NCBI RefSeq assembly: GCF_020283565.1
Contig: NC_060059.1
Coordinates: 2,487,501-2,551,500 of the forward strand
Origin: Trifolium pratense
Lineage: Eukaryota; Streptophyta; Magnoliopsida; Fabales; Fabaceae
DNA length: 64,000 nucleotides
Reading direction: 5' to 3'
Shown here: piece by piece, positions 43,251 to 53,342 of the stretch
Layout: each line of letters starts with the position of its first letter
Position numbering within the stretch: the first letter of the stretch is position 1
Position numbers and translations under genes: made by a program
Notes under the pieces: generated by a model
Told to the model about the DNA's origin: nothing
The model's database searches: none
The model's input: only the letters and a program-made list of their open reading frames with translations

Positions 43251-44430
43251 TTTGTCCAGCTAATTCTTTTACTTTTATTTTTTTAAAAAAATTAAATTCT
43301 CATAATCTATTTAAATTGCAATTATAATCTAATTTGTTATAGAATAATATTATTTTTATTCAAGTTTAACCACATTCACATATTAATTTTGTTTTTAAAA
43401 TGCCAAAACAATACAAAGGTGACACCTTAAAGACATCAACCTAAGAAGTACCTTAATGAAATATATTAATTAAAAATAAATAAGAAGGATGCAAAAGAAC
43501 TTTGGAGGAGTAGGCCAAAACTCAAGGAGTAAAAAAAAACTATGACTCATTAAAACATTACGTACCGAGAAAAATTTAATGGAATAAAACAATGATAAAA
43601 GACACAAGAGTGTAGAGATTAAACAAAGATTTCAAACATTTGAAACAAAATCAACAAAACGTATATAAAATTAAACTTGGTGTATTGTGTAGATCTTTGT
43701 TTAATCTCTACACTCTTATAGATCTTAATATTATTAAAGAAAGATGCTGCAATTTGTAGATATTAATATTATCAATTTGTGGTTGTCAAAAAAAAAATAT
43801 TATCAATTTGTAAGTCTTCAAAAATTTACGATAAGTAATAGAACTAGAATATTCATACATTTAAGTATAATTATGTTTAAATTTTCGAATATTCAAAATA
43901 TGTTGTCAAGGTACGGGTACGGTACCGGTACCCGATACGAGTATGAAATATGACATTTTTAGAAAAATTAAGGTACAAGTATGTGTAAAGGCAAAAAGGG
44001 TTATTCTCATTGATTTACCAAAGTGTACCACACTTGCTTATATAGGCCAAACACCTCAAACAAGTAATTGTCTTAAGTACAAAAAATTTACATTGGACTT
44101 GCACAAATTTAGGTCCAATATCTAACCGTACGCCTGTACAATTTATTTTTAATATAATATTGATACGGTTTTGGTGCGTACCATGGTGTACCAGGTACGT
44201 ATCAGTATCCAATACGTACCTGGTACCGTTACTCTCCTTCAAATAGATAGAGTACCCATCAAATTAAAAATCATTTTTTAGTCAAATCAATAATGCCCAA
44301 ATTTGGTGCAAGGTTATGATTTTGGGGATACAGCTTTAAGATAGAGTTCGTCTACAACTCTAATCCTCCTTTCAATTTTGGGACTACATTTTACATATCA
44401 ATCCGACCCTAATCCGACATTTTATTAAAT
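43251..44430. other. Intergenic DNA
   Basis: Short frames here are non-coding in character. A GTACGGGTACGGTACCGGTAC patch at about 43911 is mirrored by GGTACGTATCAGTATCC...GGTACCGTTAC at about 44191-44230, hinting at the two ends of a further foldback repeat (43905-44232). Confidence 0.4.
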
Positions 44431-44613
44431 GAGTTTAATTGTTGTGCACTGTCAGTGTAAAAATTCTTTACACATGCATCTAACAATGTGTTGCCACATT
44501 ATTTAATGAACGTGACACATCATATGTTTTTAAATAACATACGTGATGTGATGATATATTATTGGACGCATGTGTAAAATAAGTTTACACCGACAGTGCA
44601 TAAAAATTAAATT
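44431..44613. mobile_element. MITE with TGCACTGTCAGTGTAAA ends
   Basis: Left GAGTTTAATTGTTGTGCACT..., right ...AGTGCATAAAAATTAAATTC, imperfectly complementary over about 35 bp. The flanks TTATTAAAT and TTATTAAAA match at eight of nine positions, fitting a MULE-type duplication. A half copy is at about 30595-30655. Confidence 0.6.
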
Positions 44614-44953
44614 CTTATTAAAATGCCAATAGACTCCCAATTCTATTCTATACATTAAAAATTATTGTTCATCTCAAATAATCCAAAACCCCATATATTT
44701 TAATTCCACATATTTTAATTAAAAAAAGAAGACAATTTAAATTAAAATATAACTTGACTTGCCAAAAAAAACTAAACCAAAATCACATAAGATTCAAATC
44801 AGAGGGATCAAAAGCGTAATTTTTTGTGCATGCTTATCAAAAGAAAAAGAAGCGTAATATGCATATGCTTTATTTTTTTACAGAGTATGGCTATTATGGT
44901 CGACTTGGGTTTTTGATTTGATATTTGGGTTTGGGCCTGTTCGACTGTTTTGT

Positions 44954-45210
44954 GAAAATTTCTCATCCCACCTATACACTTTCTCACCCACCCCCTGGAA
45001 ATACCATTTTTGCCTTTGGTCAAAAAAATTGGAACGCATTTTCCGATTTTTTTTTGTTCAAATTTGGAAAACATTCGAAAAACGCATTCCGAAGTTGTTT
45101 TAACAGGCAAAAAAAATTCGGAAAACGCGTTTCGAATTTTTTGACCAAGGGCAAAAATGGAATTTCCAGGGGGTGGGTGAGAAAGTGGGTAGGTGGGATG
45201 AGAAATTTTC
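44954..45210. mobile_element. Foldback MITE with GAAAATTTCTCATCCCACC ends
   Basis: A 257-bp inverted-repeat unit: GAAAATTTCTCATCCCACC at the left and GGTGGGATGAGAAATTTTC at the right, extending inward through CTTTCTCACCCACCCCCTGG and its complement. The middle is rich in AAAACGCATTCCGAA. No exact target duplication. The open frames across it on both strands are a by-product of the palindrome. Confidence 0.75.
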
Positions 45211-45579
45211 CTTTTGTTTCAATTTTTACTAAAGCCGGAAGGCAATGGGCTTTTTACTTTATTTCAAGTGTTTGACGTTGATCAAACTGAATAAAAGTTG
45301 ATTTCTTCTTTTCGCACCCCTGTGTCTTACATGCGCCCCCTGCGTGTAAATTTTTTTTACAACATAAGTATATAAAAGTTAAATTCTAACAAATATAATC
45401 CCTCCATACTTTTACAACTACAAAGCATAATAGGAAAAATTATATTCTCGTCCCTTAAAAGATGATTGAATTACATCACTCTTTCACATTAAGTTAGAAA
45501 TCTACTATCTTTTCCTATTAATTTGACGGCATACCATTTTTCTTATAAGTTACACTCAACATTTTTTTAAACACTTTAG
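45211..45579. other. Intergenic DNA
   Basis: AT-rich, no gene or resolved repeat. Confidence 0.4.
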
Positions 45580-45588
45580 TTCATTTTA

Positions 45589-46118
45589 GGCTTTAATACA
45601 GTTTTGATCCCCCTATTTTGAAAAATCTGAACTTTTGATCCCCCTATTTTAAAACTCAGCACTTTTGATCCCCCTATTTTAGTTTTTTGTTAGTTTTAGT
45701 CCCCCACCTCAATTTGGTCAAACTTTTGCTAATGTGTCATGCTCACTGATGACATGGCATTGTACATGTGGACAACTTGCTATGATGATGTCAGAAAAAT
45801 TGGTGACACACAATATTTGACCTATAGAGATGCATGTTTTGCAACGGGAATCCTTAAAGATGATCGTGTTTACATCACTGCAATCAAAGAAGCAAAAGAT
45901 TGGGGCTCGGGACACTATCTAAGGAAATTGTTTGTCCACATGTACAATGCCACGTCATTAGTGAGCATGACACATTAGCAAAAGTTTGACCAAATTGAGG
46001 TGGGGGACTAAAACTAACAAAAAACTAAAATAGGGGGATCAAAAGTGCTGAGTTTTAAAATGGGGGGATCAAAAGTTCAGGTTTTTCAAAATAGAGGGAT
46101 CAAAACTGTATTAAAGCC
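45589..46118 (+). mobile_element. Pack-MULE-like element carrying a Helitron helicase fragment
   Basis: A 530-bp element with about 188-bp terminal inverted repeats (GGCTTTAATACAGTTTTGAT at the left, its inverse at the right), flanked by the 9-bp duplication TTCATTTTA (45580-45588 and 46119-46127). The arms contain a TTTTGATCCCCCTATTTT unit repeated three times. The unique centre (about 45779-45930) is coding-like and resembles Helitron helicase. Nine-base duplications and long repeats identify a MULE; captured foreign coding DNA between them is the Pack-MULE pattern. Confidence 0.88.
45779..45930 (+). pseudogene. Captured Helitron-type (Pif1-like) helicase fragment
   Basis: The frame reads YDDVRKIGDTQYLTYRDACF, ATGILKDDRVYITAIKEAKD and WGSGHYLRKLFV. 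I recognise the TY-R-A-C-A-G-L--DD...EA--W-SG--LR-LF pattern of plant Helitron Rep/helicase proteins, in the part before the helicase motor. The frame is open for about 50 codons and continues into the inverted-repeat arms (45739-45978). There is no independent promoter or stop context, so it is a fragment, not a gene. Confidence 0.75.
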
Positions 46119-46127
46119 TTCATTTTA

Positions 46128-46410
46128 ATATAATAAAAAATCTAATGCATATTTTTTCTCTATTTTTTATTCAAAATAAATATGATTTTAAACCTAATAT
46201 AAAGTATGAAACAAATCAACAATACAAGATATAATAAAAATATTTGCTAAATTGCTATTAAAGATTAATAACGGATTCGACTTTTTTAAAGTGAGTGATT
46301 CACTTTAGAGTGTAAAATGAATAATATTAACCGTTAATTAATAAATCAAAGTTAAATATTATAGGTACATCAAAACAAATTATGGGTTATTACAATCACC
46401 ACATTTGATT
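46128..46410. other. Short intergenic stretch
   Basis: AT-rich; nothing recognisable. Confidence 0.4.
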
Positions 46411-46420
46411 TCCTCACTTT

Positions 46421-46547
46421 TTTTTTGGTCAGGTAGTGGATAGAAATTCCACCTTAAAAGTGAGTAAGTGAAGTGTCCGGGGTTCGAACCCCGGCTCCTG
46501 CACATACATTGCGATATCCCTACCAACTGAGCTAAATCCACGGGGAC
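46421..46547 (-). mobile_element. tRNA-derived SINE with target duplication
   Basis: On the minus strand: GTGGATTTAGCTCAGTTGGT (A box), GCCGGGGTTCGAACCCCGG (B box), a GGTGGAATTTCTATCC body, then CTACCTGACC and an A-tail (the T-run at 46421). It is flanked by the 10-bp direct repeat TCCTCACTTT (46411-46420 and 46548-46557). The tRNA-like arms are intact, but the anticodon arm and acceptor pairing are not, so it is not a tRNA gene. Confidence 0.85.
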
Positions 46548-46557
46548 TCCTCACTTT

Positions 46558-48130
46558 ATTCACTTTAGAGAATTAGAATCTATTATTAACTATTATAACA
46601 AGTTATTTTAAATTCATTTAAAAAATTAAATATTAAATGTCCCGGTAAATATAATTCATTTTATAGGGACGTTGCAATATACACTATCAAAGTTTAAATT
46701 CGAGATTTCTCTTTTATTTACTTTTAAGAGTAAAATTTTTATCACTAAATTATTTTTTTTTTTATAAAAAAAAAACATCAATTTTATTTTAAATTTCTTT
46801 TTCATATTTTAAAAATATCTTCTACGATGCTCAACAATATTTAATACTACTATTTTTGTATTTGAATGGGCTACATCTAGGGACGTAGGCATAAGTATCA
46901 GATAACAAGTCTAAATGAATTTGGGCTATTAGGGGGGCCAGAAATGGCTTCTTATTGTCTTCCAAAATTCTAACCGTGAAGGAGGTTGTTGACTTAATTA
47001 ATTGAAAAGATTTACTTTTACCATTCTACCAGTTACTTGCGCTCACGTTTTTTATTTTATTTTTACGCTACTTAAGTAGTCGACGTTATAAAATGGAAAT
47101 TTATTGAAAAATGTCGTTCCCTACTTAAGTAGCGGACATTATAAAGATATGGTGTTTTTGGGTATCCACTACCTATGTAGAAGACGGAGGTATTTTGATA
47201 AATTCGTAGGACGCGCGATAAAATGAGTAGGATGACAAATGTAAATCTCTTAATTTTTTTTTTAAAAAAAGTTACAGCATTTAAAAAAAAAGTTATAATA
47301 AAACTCTATATGGACTAATCCAACAAATGTCATATAGTATTATTAGATAGGCGGAATAAGTGTCACTTACTATCTGATATGTATTTTTTCATTGTTGAGT
47401 AAGTTGAGTATCCTTTGTGCTTTATCCTAGTTGTTAGGTGACGTACCAATTGTACTTGTTTCGATACATATAAATAGTATCACATTGTTTGAGAATCAGA
47501 GTTATGTGTTGTTTGCAAACAACACTCGCACTCTTCAACTCAACGAGACACCTTTTTACAAATAATAAAATCATGATATATCTCGCACAAGTGTCAAAGT
47601 GAACAACACCTCGCAAAAGCATTATCGTGGAGTTGAGATCGAAACATTATCGTGGAGAGAGCATAAACTACATGTCATTTACCTCTTTAATTATCTCGAT
47701 TGATATAGTGTTTCAGTACACACTAATAGTAGTTTATAAATAACACCACCACTTCTCGATATACAATGAGGTATTTTTTCAAATGATAAAACTAAATTTC
47801 ACACAAATGTCTAAAGATAACAATATCATAAAAACAAAGTGATATGGACTTTAATTAAGTCGAAACATTAATATTAAAAGGAGAGCCATAAACTATATAT
47901 ATGCCTTTTATTCTCAGCACTTTAGCCGGAGACTACTGTTCTAATACACCAAAATAATTATACATTACTTAAAAAAATTGAGGTTAAAGATCTCAAAGAC
48001 CATAACACTGCGCTGAAGATGGACATAAGTTAAGGATCGTTTGTGTAGTTGGAGAGTCAGAGGAATTCAAAATAAGAAAATACGTATATTCATTCATAGT
48101 TTTTTTTTTTGTACAATATTTAATTAATTA
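46558..48130. other. Intergenic DNA
   Basis: No gene. At 47062-47145 the motif CTACTTAAGTAGCGGACATTA occurs in diverged tandem form, related to the stretch at 22290-22420. Confidence 0.4.
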
Positions 48131-48277
48131 CTCCCCCAAGTCTTTAATATAAGAGAGAGTTTACTTTTTATATTTATTGAAAATCTAATATATCTGGTCC
48201 ATATTATAGACTATATACATTAGATTCTCAATGAATCTAAAAAGTAAAATCTCTCTTATATTAAGGACTAGAGAGAG
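48131..48277. mobile_element. Stowaway MITE
   Basis: CTCCCCCAAGTCTTTAATAT at the left and ATATTAAGGACTAGAGAGAG at the right, flanked by TA. About 147 bp with a CTCTCTTATATTA hairpin. Confidence 0.75.
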
Positions 48278-49266
48278 TATGTACTAAGCACTTGGAATAT
48301 ACTAAGTACCCTTTTTGGTTGAAACTAACCATTGTCTTGTCATTACCTAATTAACAAACGAATCAACATAAAATTTGGACAAATACCGCAACAAATCAAA
48401 ATAAAATTGAAATAGTTTTTTGACTGAAATTTTGAAAGACAAATAGTAAGATTGTAGGCGGTCCCGTAGGGTGTCACTAATGAATAATAAATATAACTGA
48501 CTTTCCTTGTTCTTGAAGAATGGAGCATGAGACCCGATTGATAAAAATGTACTCTCAAAATTGAAAATGTGAAATGATCACTTTTGTATTCACTTCAAGT
48601 TTAATTGTACTTTTTGTCTTTTAAATTTTCAATTATGTGTTTTGTCTTTATTTTTCGTATTATATAACTTCTGATTAAGCTAATTACTAACAATGCACTT
48701 AGCATATAATATCATGCCATCCACGACCATCTATCTTTTAACAAAGACATCATTTCAACCTTAAAATAGCCATCGAATCCTCCATATCCTCCATTAATTG
48801 CTACTCCAAAACAAAATGTAGAGATATACTTTGTCAAATTTTTATGTTCAAATAAATACCTCATTTTTTGACCATTTTGCAGAATTAGTCCATCTCTTAT
48901 AAAAATCGATAGTTTTTAACCTGTCACAAAATATTTTGTCTAAAAATGATGATATGACATGTTTTAAATTAAGGGTTCGTTTGAATTTGACTTATTTTTT
49001 ATCTTATTAAATTAACTTATACAAATAAATAAACTCTTGTGTTAATTCATAAGTTTTCACTAACAAAATTTGTATCTTTATAAGCTATTTTCACATAAAC
49101 TACCTTGAAAAACATATAACTTAAAATAGACAAACAAATACATCAACTTAAAATATTAGTATGAGATGACATGACATGACTCTTTTTATAAATAGTTTTA
49201 ATGTATCTCACGATTTCGTAGGTTGTTTTTTGTGTCTTCACCGAGATTCGTTTGTTGGTATCATAG
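48278..49266. other. Intergenic DNA
   Basis: No gene or resolved repeat. Confidence 0.4.
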
Positions 49267-49462
49267 TGTTGAGTTTCACGTGTGAGTGGTTAAATATCAT
49301 ATCGTGGGAAGAATGTTGAATTTATAAGAGAAGTGACCTATTAACCTAATGCCTTAAAGTTTTGGGTGGAGTTGTGACGTCTCCTTCTCTTGAGATCCCG
49401 GAGCATTGACCCCATTGTTTCTCATGAGCTCCCTCGAACTCCCCAACAATTGGTATCAGAGC
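49267..49462 (+). mobile_element. LTR end plus primer-binding site of a retrotransposon remnant
   Basis: A stretch starting TGTTGAGTTTCACGTGTGAG and ending CCCCAACA (49448), then AT and TGGTATCAGAGC (49451-49462), the standard complement of initiator tRNA-Met. It is an LTR-primer-site junction. Nothing of gag-pol or a second LTR follows, so the element is truncated (possibly TRIM-type). The primer site is certain; the LTR start is tentative. Confidence 0.65.
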
Positions 49463-49932
49463 TGTGATTCGACTTGGTGGGGAGCGGGGTGGATCCTGAT
49501 TTGGATCAACTATAACATGAATAAATGGATTGTGTTTTACTTTAGATCAAGTTATTTGTACTCTTGCTTTATTTTGTTTGGAGTTTTTTTTTTTTTTTGA
49601 TAAGCTTATTTTGTTTGGAGTTAATATTTCTTGTACTCCTTTTTGTGGACCTATAATTTGCCATTAAAAATAGGGCTGTTTATTGTTAATTTAGTTCAAG
49701 CCAATTCCGTTTAATATTAACGGTGTTATTTTTTTTTTTTTGAAGGATATTAACGGTGTTGAGTTGTTTTGCTTTCTTTTTATAATATATCTTCTGAATA
49801 TCTCTAGTACTCATTTTGCTTTAGTTTTATCACCTCTTTTTTAATGTAATATCTACCGTTACAAAAATAAATTAGCTCAACCTAATATATTTTTCAAATT
49901 CAAAATTTGATATTCTTTGAAATTAAGCCAAT
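49463..49932. other. Intergenic DNA
   Basis: AT-rich with T-runs near 49580 and 49730; no gene. Confidence 0.4.
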
Positions 49933-50330
49933 GAAGACAATTTCCTCAACTGGTTGTAAGTGTCCTAGCTAGTTGCTATACTTCCAAACAATTGAACAAA
50001 TATTTTTGTTGGATTTATTACCTTATTAATTATAAACTCAAGAATGGACCACCTAAAAAAGTAATCATAGTATATGTACACACTTGCAAGAAAAATTTCA
50101 GATAGTTTGTGCGCTCGTTCATTGCATGATACTTTGGACCAGATTTAAAAAAATATATATATGAAATATATTTATTTTTATGTCATTCATTCATGACTAA
50201 TCCTAATCCTTCATATATATAGTACCAACCAGCTAGTCAAGAGAGCAGCTTCAGTAGAGTGGTCCATGAATTCACCTGATTTTAATGCCTACCTCTCTCT
50301 TAATTAGGTAATGTCTTTTTTTCTTCTTTA
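49933..50330. promoter_or_regulatory. Conserved non-coding blocks upstream of JAGGED copy B
   Basis: Counterpart of 34526-34880. The order is the same: GAAGACAATTTCCT, GGACCACCTAAAAAAGTAAT, TTCATTGCATGAT, CCAGCTAG, then AGTGGTCCATGAATTCACCT and ATTTTAATGCC. Confidence 0.6.
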
Positions 50331-50650
50331 TAACCATTTCAGGTGTGTGTATGTAGGGGAACCAAAAGTAACCACTCACTAGCTTGTGGACAAATTAAAT
50401 TAGTTTATAAATAAATATTTGTTTTTTTCCATTCCAAATAATCAAGATTGGTTCCAAACTAGTTAGTTACAATGTAACCATCTAGTTAACCCTTTTATTT
50501 ATTTTTTAAAAAATAAGAATATTTTAGTCATGCATGTTATAAATGTATATGAGAAGCTAGCATCAAAAGCTAGGAAACAAAGAATAAAATGATGAATGTG
50601 TTAAAACAAGAAAATCCAAATGAACTAGCTAGTAATTTGATATATACACA

Positions 50651-50890
50651 TTGAAAAGGACTATGTATATGTAATCTAAGAGATATAACAAGTTTTTGAA
50701 AGAATAAAAACAAGAAAAGTGGGGTTAAGTGTATCTCCAAGTTAGATTGCAAAAACCCTAATGATAGATATTGATAGCAACCTTACCATGAAGCAAGTCT
50801 AAGTCCCCTGGGTAGAATTTTACACCCAGAAAGGAAGCATTGAGCTATTGTGGACCATACATGACCTGTTTATCAAACATGTCCCCCCTC
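50651..50890. promoter_or_regulatory. Second conserved non-coding cluster, JAGGED copy B
   Basis: Counterpart of 37113-37350. It lies only about 320 bp after the first cluster, against about 2.2 kb in copy A. Confidence 0.6.
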
Positions 50891-52389
50891 TTTTAGCAGA
50901 ATAACCACGCTAAATGTCTCTACGTACCCTATGTCTTGTCTTCCTTTCTTTCTTAGTATAAATGCTACTATCTTTACTTCTTAGGGCAACCCAACCTTTA
51001 ATGCTGAAAACATATAAATATCATGTACTATACTATACACATTTCATTTTATTTAATTTCCATTCTATTCTTTCCAAACTATTTTCTTTAATTTCAGATA
51101 TTAAATATTTTGATTGAATGTTTAAACATTGTTTTGCTGACTCTATGGGTAAAATAACTATATCAAGTAGTGGTACATGACTAGTATGTTACTATTAATT
51201 TCGGTAAGTTGGTTTGTTTAGTAGGAAATATGTGACGCGTTTACAATTGTGGACAAGCCAATTTAAATTAAGGGATAAGATTATTTTACTGTATATTTAA
51301 TCTAGAGCGTCCGATCTAAATTTAATGGCTGAGATTAATAATTGTGGAAAACTGCTACAGTAGTGAATCTCAGTTTGTGTTTAGTACTCATTGGCTGAGA
51401 TTATTATATATATATCTCTTAATATTAATTTTACTGAGTAAATTTTATATATATATCCAAAATAATTACACATTAATGAAAAGTAAACGGACAATAAGTT
51501 GCGCCGCTAGTCCTTTATTAATGGCAAAACCAATTAATCCTTTTGAAAACCACATCCATAGACCTATGAGAGACAACATTGTTATGCATGACCCTTTAAA
51601 CTCTTTTCAAAGGATCAACAACATCCGGTGCTAAAAAGTCAAAAGTGTCGAACGTGAAAGGTATAAAAGCATGTTGATTTCTTAATAGTATATTATTATG
51701 TTTTCTTGGTCCTTGCCAACTAGTGTGACACATTTGCCAACCTTAAGCTTATAGTCATGAATTTAATCTCGGTAAATTGTTACAAATAAACTCTTCATTA
51801 AAATAATTATAGATATATTTTATTTATCTCCCAACGAAACTCCAAGAACCAGGGTTAGGTTAAGACAACAAAAAATGGATTAATCCATTTATAGCTGATG
51901 TATATGGAAGAACATTTGTCAAGAGAGATCATCAAATTCCATATTGGCTCACGGTGTTGCCTAATGTCTGATATGCCGTTGACATGCTAGTTTTTTTGTC
52001 TACTTTATCTCCTAGTTTGTACTATGCTTGTTGCTATTTTGAGTTGTTTGTATCGTGTTTTCTCCTTTTTCTAAATTTTCGCTTTTTTATATTATCTTGA
52101 GTTGTACTCTTTGTACTCTCTTGGTTTTTACTATGTGATACTTCATCCGATCTTTTTTTATGAGAGACAATTCATCTTTCTAAAACGAAGTAGTAAGTAT
52201 ATATTTGCCAATAACGAAGTAGTTTATATTTGCCCATATAAAAATAAAAATTATATGATCTTATTCCTTTGTATAACTTGGTTTCTAAAGTCTCAACCAA
52301 ACCAGACGATGCTGGCTAGCTAGAAATTAGTAGCAAAGTATCTGATTAAGCTATAGCTATAGCAACTCTTCCTTTCACACACTCACTCT
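50891..52389. other. Upstream region of JAGGED copy B
   Basis: Apart from a GTACCCTATG string near 50925 shared with copy A, no gene or clear element is seen. A run of TATATATA near 51400 and a half Stowaway-like end (TACTTCATCCGATC...) near 52139 are the only structure. Confidence 0.4.
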
Positions 52390-52434
52390 TTTTAAAGTCA
52401 CGAGAAACCACTGTCCTATTGTTCATTCAATTTT
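52390..52434. promoter_or_regulatory. Promoter-proximal conserved block, JAGGED copy B
   Basis: Counterpart of 38314-38358, about 50 bp upstream of the conserved leader. Confidence 0.6.
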
Positions 52435-52486
52435 GTGTGGGGGGAGAGAGAAAAAAACAAATAGAGAGAGAGAAGAGGTGGGGTGG

Positions 52487-52552
52487 CAGAGAAACTGATA
52501 GAGAACTTTCAAAGCTCTTTATCTTCTACCATCACTCAACTATAGCCTCTAT
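52487..52552 (+). promoter_or_regulatory. Near-invariant 66-bp leader of JAGGED copy B
   Basis: Differs from 38941-39006 at one position. In copy B a further about 155 bp separates it from the split start codon. A GA-rich microsatellite (GGGGAGAGAG...ATAGAGAGAGAG) lies just upstream. Confidence 0.7.
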
Positions 52553-52707
52553 ATTTCAGTCTCAAACTGAAAGTCACACAAATTTTGTAAAAACTCTAGT
52601 TTTATTTATCTTCCCTTCTAAAACAAAAAGAAAGGGCCGTGTTTGTTAATCACATATCATTTTTATTTTCACTTCTTTCTGTCTCTCTCTGTCGGTACCA
52701 TATCATC

Positions 52708-53311
52708 ATGTAGGTCTCCCCCCCCACTATTACTACTACACCTTCTCATTCATATTCATATTTATCTTCTTCTTTAACTCTCATTAACTCACATACTCTC
52801 TCTATATATATTTTTTTTGTTTCTTTTTCAGGAGACCACAAGGAAATCCATTAGATCTTAACAATTTGCCTGATGAATACTCTAGAGATCATGGTAAACA
52901 AGTTCTTGAAGACACTGATCCACCCGGTAATTATACCTTCATTTTTTTCTTTAGTGATCATTTTTCTAGTGGGAAAAAATATTCATAAATAAAATATCAA
53001 AACATATTATACTAAAATAAATTTGTTTGTCCGAACTGATCTTTGAACCAAATTAAACTAGTGCTGAAAGCAAAAAAATAAACTTATTTTACTTATACTG
53101 TATTATACTAGTATTCCATAATCACATACTACCATGAAAGGCTTTATATTTTCCATAGGAAACAAAATTTAAGTCTGCCATTTTTTGTCATCCCCATGGT
53201 ATATTCTTTGACCATGAAACAGTGCTCAATAATTACATGTTTTTTTTTGTTCTCTTTCTTATTAATTTTTTTTTCCCTTCTTCAAAAAGTACTACTAGTA
53301 GAATATCATAG

Positions 53312-53342
<31 letters not shown>

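Noticed and set aside
44808..45275. Overlapping 100-116-codon frames on both strands
   Set aside because: The region is a palindromic MITE; symmetric open frames are expected.
45739..45978. Stand-alone 79-codon gene
   Set aside because: It spans the core and both inverted-repeat arms of the Pack-MULE-like element; the coding-like part is a helicase fragment.
46421..46547. tRNA gene on the minus strand
   Set aside because: A- and B-box sequences are clear, but the anticodon arm and acceptor pairing are missing and the unit has an A-tail and target duplications: a SINE.
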